From NCBI GenBank assembly GCA_031274005.1, contig JAISQU010000105.1:1-9705 (forward strand): a DNA stretch of 9,705 nucleotides, read 5' to 3'. The stretch comes from Spirochaetales bacterium. GTDB taxonomy: Bacteria; Spirochaetota; Spirochaetia; DTKZ01. The position numbers and the translations under genes are program-made. The notes under the pieces are model-generated. The model ran no database searches. It was given only the letters and a program-made list of their open reading frames with translations, and was not told where the DNA came from. Positions 6,618 through 9,705 of this stretch are shown one piece after another (the stretch's first letter is position 1; each line of letters opens with the position of its first letter).

Positions 6618-7592
6618 TTACAGACCCGCATCCAGAAAGCAGCGAACAAAATGCCCCGGATGTTTTTCACGCAGGGCGGGCTGTTCGCTGCGGCACTTGC
6701 CGGCGGCATAAGGACAACGCTCATGAAACGAACAGCCTTTTTGTTCAAGAGAAATAGGCGAAACCACTCCCGGTATAGAGTGCAGGGATGTTTTTTCCGA
6801 TGCATCCAGCGGGATGATGGATTTAAGCAGGCCCTCAGTATAAGGATGCAGGGGATGTTCAAAAATTTCTTCGACCTTTCCCGACTCCATTGCCAGTCCG
6901 GCATACATCACCACCACCTCGCCGGCCATTTCCGCCACTACGCCAAAGTCATGGGTGACGATTAAAATCGTGATGCCCGTTTCCTCCTGGAGTCTCTTCA
7001 GCAGCGTAAGTATTTGAGCCTGAATAGTAACATCCAGGGCGGTGGTTGGTTCGTCGGCGATGAGCAGCCGAGGGCTGCATGCCAGAGCCATGGCGATCAT
7101 GACCCGCTGGCGCATACCCCCGGACAGCTCGTGAGGATAACCGCGCAGAACCTTTTCCGCGCCGGCGATTCCCACCTGTTCAAGCAGTTCCCGGGATCTT
7201 TCCCGTATGCGGGAAGCCTTCAAAGCGGTATGCAGCCGCAGCGGCTCTCCAAGCTGAAACCCTATGGATAAAACCGGATTAAGGCTTGTCATGGGCTCCT
7301 GAAAAATCATGGAAATCAGTTTTCCCCTGATAGCGCGCATCTGTTTTTCCGGCGCGCCGGTAATATCCTGCCCCCTAAAAACAACGCGCCCCCTGCTTAT
7401 TCCGGCATTTCTGCCCAAAAGGCCCATACAGGAAAGGGATGTAACACTTTTACCGCTTCCGGATTCTCCTATAAGGGCCAGATTAACCCCTTCCCGAAGG
7501 GTAAAGCTCACGTCGCTCACCCCGACGGATGTTCCGCTTTCTCCTTCAAACAAAACACGGAGGTTCTCCACCTCCAGAAGGGGTTCGGGCAT
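6618..7592 (-). CDS. Peptide ABC transporter ATP-binding protein, DppD/OppD type
   Basis: This 324-residue cytosolic ATPase is the partner of the F-type subunit. It contains Walker A GESGSGKSV (42-50), Q-loop MIFQEPMTSLNP (95-106), signature HELSGGMRQR (154-163), Walker B LLIADEP (176-182), D-loop TALD (184-187) and switch His in VTHDFGVVAEM (212-222). The sequence LSGGMRQRVMIAMAL is characteristic of the D subunit. The C-terminal domain carries Cys287, Cys293, Cys300 and Cys318 (GCSFHERCPYAAGKC), the possible iron-sulfur or structural cysteine set, and HPLHPYTEGLL (246-256). The start lies 3 bases after the stop of the binding-protein gene, with GGAG upstream that overlaps that gene's end, so the two are tightly coupled. 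The nucleotide-binding motifs show no defects. Confidence 0.93.
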   Translation of the reverse strand: MPEPLLEVENLRVLFEGESGTSVGVSDVSFTLREGVNLALIGESGSGKSVTSLSCMGLLGRNAGISRGRVVFRGQDITGAPEKQMRAIRGKLISMIFQEPMTSLNPVLSIGFQLGEPLRLHTALKASRIRERSRELLEQVGIAGAEKVLRGYPHELSGGMRQRVMIAMALACSPRLLIADEPTTALDVTIQAQILTLLKRLQEETGITILIVTHDFGVVAEMAGEVVVMYAGLAMESGKVEEIFEHPLHPYTEGLLKSIIPLDASEKTSLHSIPGVVSPISLEQKGCSFHERCPYAAGKCRSEQPALREKHPGHFVRCFLDAGL

Positions 7593-7595
7593 GAG

Positions 7596-9200
7596 TTACT
7601 CCACATCCCACTTCTCTACATCAAGAAAAGCGCCATACTCTTTGAGCTCACCATATTTGACCCGCTTATTTATAGCGCGAAGAGCCAGTTCCGAATATAC
7701 ACCGGCTACCGGGGACTCATCGGCTATAAGCTGCTGCAACTTGTAATATGTATCTTTGAGAACCGCGTTATCCACACTGGTCATTATGGTATCTACCATC
7801 TTGTCCGCCTCGGGATTTGAATAGCCGGTCCAGGTATATTTAGTTCCCACATAAACCCGCACATAACGAATAACATTAAAAGGAACATCGGGAACCCCGA
7901 TTATCGAAAGATCATAATCGCAGTGCTGTACCTTTCTCAGGGTTGTGGCAAAATCAGCCTTTTCGATAACCACATTGAGGCCTATGGCGTTGAAACTCTC
8001 TACCAGAATGGTTCCAACCTTTTCGCGTGTAGAGTTTCCGGCCGGCAGGGCAAAGACGATCTTTTTCGATTTATCCCAGCCGGATTCGTCCACCAGCCTG
8101 CGCGCCTGGTCAGGATCATAGGTCCACTTTGCCGCCGCCTCGTTCCAATATTGAATTCTGTTGGTAACCGGGGTTTTTGAAATATAGCCTTCGCCTTTCA
8201 GAATGTTTTTCAGAATTCCTTCCCGGTCTATCGCGAGATCCATGGCCTGCCGGACTTTGAGATTATTAATGACCCGGTTATTGATGAAAAGCACCTGGAC
8301 ATTACTGGGTACGCCCTGCTCGGAGCGCAAATGAGGAATGCCCCGTATCCTCTCATAATCATCACTGGGGATATTTCCCACCAGGGGAAAATTCATATCA
8401 ATCTCACCGCTCTCAAGCTGGGCGGTAATCTGGGAACCGCTGAGAATTTTAAAATTGATAGAGTCCAACAGGGGAGAGCCCAGGTAATAGTCCTTATTCG
8501 CCTGGAGAGAAAGGTGGGAGGCCGCCACATACTCCTTGAATAGAAAAGGGCCGTTGGTCACTTTGGGATTTTGCAGAAGAGGGTTCGTTTTCAAATTTTC
8601 CACAGGCTCGTTTTCAAATATATGTTTCGGAATCGTCCACAAACTTCCGAGGGTCAGGTTAAAAATATCCAGCGTAATCGGGTATTTCACTTCCACACTC
8701 AATGTATAATCGTCAATCTTCTTTACCCCGGAAAGCGCAGAACCGCTTTCACTAAGACCGGCTTCGGTTGTCCCGACAATCAGATTGAAGGTGCTGGGCT
8801 CATGAGTTCCGGCGCTTGGGTTTGTGTATGTGTTAAACGAAAAAACCACATCGTCCGCGGTGACGGGCTTCCCGTCGGTCCACTTTACTTTTTGGTTAAC
8901 CTTTACCGTGAAAATTTTATTGTCCGATGTGGCAATACTTTCCGCGACCCTGTAGCTGAACCCGAGGTCCTCAGTTACCGCCGTCAGGGGCATATAGAGC
9001 AGCCTGACTACCTCTCTGGCAGCCGTATTATTGACCACCACAGGGTTCACCGTACCGGGATCGTTGGTAATGCCCACATTCACAATCTTGGGACCCGATA
9101 CCCTTACCTCTGTTTTTTCTCCGCAGGACACAAAAAGCAGGGCAAGGCCAATGAGAGTCATGAAGGCGCTTGGCGCTTTTGATGAGTTTCGTTTTCGCAT
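7596..9200 (-). CDS. Peptide-binding lipoprotein of the ABC importer (SBP family 5)
   Basis: This extracytoplasmic solute-binding protein of 534 residues captures the ligand and delivers it to the permeases. I start it at the ATG at 9200 (MRKRNSSKAP), because AGGAGG at 9212-9217 lies 11 bases upstream; the longer frame, which begins at 9272, would place that site inside the coding region. A lipoprotein signal follows: basic n-region RKR, hydrophobic core about 13-24 and lipobox LFVSC, with Cys26 as lipidation site. The SBP_bac_5 hallmarks are FTVKVNQKVKWTDGKPVTAD (97-116) with DVVFSF after it, TNGPFLFKEY (215-224), and VRQAMDLAIDREGILKNIL (316-334). The C-terminus (AFLDVEKWDVE) is complete. 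It is the first gene of the operon and normally decides substrate specificity. Ligands of the family include di- and oligopeptides, glutathione, opines and nickel; peptide or N-acyl-peptide is favoured here by the co-transcribed amidohydrolase, as inference. Confidence 0.93.
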   Translation of the reverse strand: MRKRNSSKAPSAFMTLIGLALLFVSCGEKTEVRVSGPKIVNVGITNDPGTVNPVVVNNTAAREVVRLLYMPLTAVTEDLGFSYRVAESIATSDNKIFTVKVNQKVKWTDGKPVTADDVVFSFNTYTNPSAGTHEPSTFNLIVGTTEAGLSESGSALSGVKKIDDYTLSVEVKYPITLDIFNLTLGSLWTIPKHIFENEPVENLKTNPLLQNPKVTNGPFLFKEYVAASHLSLQANKDYYLGSPLLDSINFKILSGSQITAQLESGEIDMNFPLVGNIPSDDYERIRGIPHLRSEQGVPSNVQVLFINNRVINNLKVRQAMDLAIDREGILKNILKGEGYISKTPVTNRIQYWNEAAAKWTYDPDQARRLVDESGWDKSKKIVFALPAGNSTREKVGTILVESFNAIGLNVVIEKADFATTLRKVQHCDYDLSIIGVPDVPFNVIRYVRVYVGTKYTWTGYSNPEADKMVDTIMTSVDNAVLKDTYYKLQQLIADESPVAGVYSELALRAINKRVKYGELKEYGAFLDVEKWDVE

Positions 9201-9211
9201 GATTTCGAAAT

Positions 9212-9270
9212 CCTCCTGAATCATAATTTTTGGAGCAAGCATCCCTCCGCCGGCGGCAGAAAAGGCTTGC
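9212..9270 (-). promoter_or_regulatory. Leader hairpin and ribosome-binding site of the transporter operon
   Basis: Read on the minus strand, GCAAGC (9270-9265) can pair with GCTTGC (9240-9235) around a 24-base loop that contains the 10-bp palindrome CCGCCGGCGG. The Shine-Dalgarno sequence AGGAGG (9217-9212) follows 17 bases later and the ATG 11 bases after that. It could affect leader stability, but it does not cover the ribosome-binding site. No known riboswitch fold is recognisable. Confidence 0.35.
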
Positions 9271-9301
9271 AATACCCTAGTTTAACAATAGGACATATAA
9301 G

Positions 9302-9330
9302 ATAATAGCAGCATCAGGATTTTGAATCAA
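9302..9330 (-). promoter_or_regulatory. Sigma70-like promoter of the transporter-amidohydrolase operon
   Basis: On the minus strand, TTGATT (9330-9325) and TATTAT (9307-9302) are separated by exactly 17 bases, close to the sigma70 consensus (four and five of six matches). Transcription would start near 9295, about 95 bases before the ATG. All six genes downstream are tightly packed with no internal gap that could hold another promoter, so this probably drives the whole unit. Confidence 0.6.
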
Positions 9331-9336
9331 GAGGTA

Positions 9337-9374
9337 GCCGGGATGCGGTTCACTTATGCGAACCGCATCCCGGC
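9337..9374. repeat. Perfect 15-bp inverted repeat just upstream of the operon promoter
   Basis: GCCGGGATGCGGTTC (9337-9351) and GAACCGCATCCCGGC (9360-9374) are perfect reverse complements with an 8-base spacer (ACTTATGC). The inner arm ends only 6 bases upstream of the predicted -35 box. No T-run follows on either strand, so a terminator is unlikely. It could be a regulator binding site at an activator-like position, or the terminal palindrome of the repeat-like DNA to the right. The sequence does not decide between them. Confidence 0.6.
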
Positions 9375-9598
9375 CCGGAAATTGCGGGAAAGGCCACCAG
9401 TACTCTGCAGGCGGCACAACAAAGCTCCTGAATGTATCGCGCGCGCCGAGCGCGCGCCGTTCCGGTTATGCCCCGTCCGCGATTTCCGTGATTGCGCGAG
9501 GCATCAGCGTTTACTTTTTTAGCCTTCGGAAAACTATCGAAACCGCGGAGTTTTAAGAAATGAGACTGCGCAAAGTTCAAAAAGGCCGTGGGGCGCAA
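9350..9598 (-). CDS. Doubtful small ORF (82 codons) in palindrome-rich DNA
   Basis: An open frame begins MRPTAFLNFAQSHFLKLRGF and ends CGSHK inside the inverted repeat at 9337-9374. It is rich in Arg, Ala and Cys and has no recognisable domain or signal peptide. It crosses a GC-rich hairpin at 9439-9457 (GCGCGCG/CGCGCGC), and its last codons are made of the palindrome. No good ribosome-binding sequence precedes its ATG. I think it is a translated repeat element rather than a gene. I have an unverified impression of similar small ORFs being annotated repeatedly in some gut spirochaete genomes. Confidence 0.15.
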   Translation of the reverse strand: MRPTAFLNFAQSHFLKLRGFDSFPKAKKVNADASRNHGNRGRGITGTARARRARYIQELCCAACRVLVAFPAISGPGCGSHK

Positions 9599-9705
9599 TG
9601 GGATTGAAGGGGCGCGAAGCGGCCGCGCCAGCGGCGGAACCCCCGGAAAGCCGGCGTACAGCCTGCCTAAAGGCAGGCTGCCGGGGTATAACGGCAGGGG
9701 CTTTT
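9599..9705. repeat. Nested hairpins in repeat-like DNA at the right edge
   Basis: GGCGCG (9611-9616) pairs with CGCGCC (9624-9629). Next, CAGCCTGCC (9659-9667) and GGCAGGCTG (9672-9680) form a perfect 9-bp stem around TAAA, enclosed by an outer stem CCCCGG (9641-9646) / CCGGGG (9681-9686). The segment ends in CGGCAGGGGCTTTT, which may be the left half of another hairpin cut by the window end. Like the left-edge element, a hairpin here is followed by CGGGGTAT. No gene is visible from 9375 to the end except the doubtful ORF; I read this stretch as dispersed-repeat or structured non-coding DNA. Confidence 0.5.

Noticed and set aside
8571..9182. Plus-strand open frame of 203 codons opposite the binding-protein gene
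   Set aside because: The opposite strand encodes a clear SBP family 5 protein; this frame has no recognisable motif or ribosome-binding site.
9201..9272. Longer start of the binding protein at 9272
   Set aside because: The strong AGGAGG lies inside this extension, and the later start gives a textbook lipoprotein signal beginning MRKRN.
9585..9620. GGGATTGAAGG resembling the end of some CRISPR repeats
   Set aside because: It occurs once, with no regularly spaced copies or spacers; there is no CRISPR array.

Overview
The window looks like a bacterial chromosome segment of moderate GC content. It is dominated by one complete minus-strand operon, a Dpp/Opp-family peptide ABC importer followed by an M20 peptidase-family amidohydrolase. 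The solute-binding protein has a lipoprotein signal ending at Cys26, which fits a bacterium that anchors binding proteins as lipoproteins. My loose impression is a spirochaete, perhaps a gut Treponema relative. That is a guess, because no marker gene is present.

Layout: (a) 1-90 is a hairpin-rich, repeat-like stretch. (b) 32-469 (minus) is a YjjG-like HAD phosphatase remnant. It has a damaged catalytic motif I and its C-terminal half is lost at the edge of the hairpin stretch. (c) 744-2168 (plus) is an AlbA_2/Schlafen-like protein with a GHKL-type ATPase region, a (VVDN)3 linker encoded by a 12-bp tandem repeat, and a winged helix. Its stop codon lies in the loop of a perfect 15-bp hairpin. 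(d) 2333-2536 (minus) is a gene remnant, not in the usual gene models, whose good reading frame is broken by one in-frame amber codon. (e) 2580-9200 (minus) is the operon: binding lipoprotein, ATPase D, ATPase F, permease B, permease C, M20 amidohydrolase. Every junction is 14 bp or less or overlaps. A well-formed sigma70-type promoter lies at 9302-9330, with a perfect 15-bp inverted repeat directly upstream. (f) 9375-9705 is palindrome-rich DNA without a convincing gene, again resembling a dispersed repeat.

How the genes work together: the lipoprotein captures a peptide-like ligand, the two permeases form the channel and the two ATPases drive uptake. The co-transcribed amidohydrolase probably cleaves an amide bond in the imported compound. 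The AlbA_2 gene is visibly more AT-rich than the operon and sits between two decayed genes, as expected of an accessory insertion into an eroding region. The strongest leads are the amber-interrupted remnant, the HAD motif lesion, the stop codon inside the hairpin, and the inverted repeat beside the operon promoter. I found no strong case for a wholly new multi-gene system.
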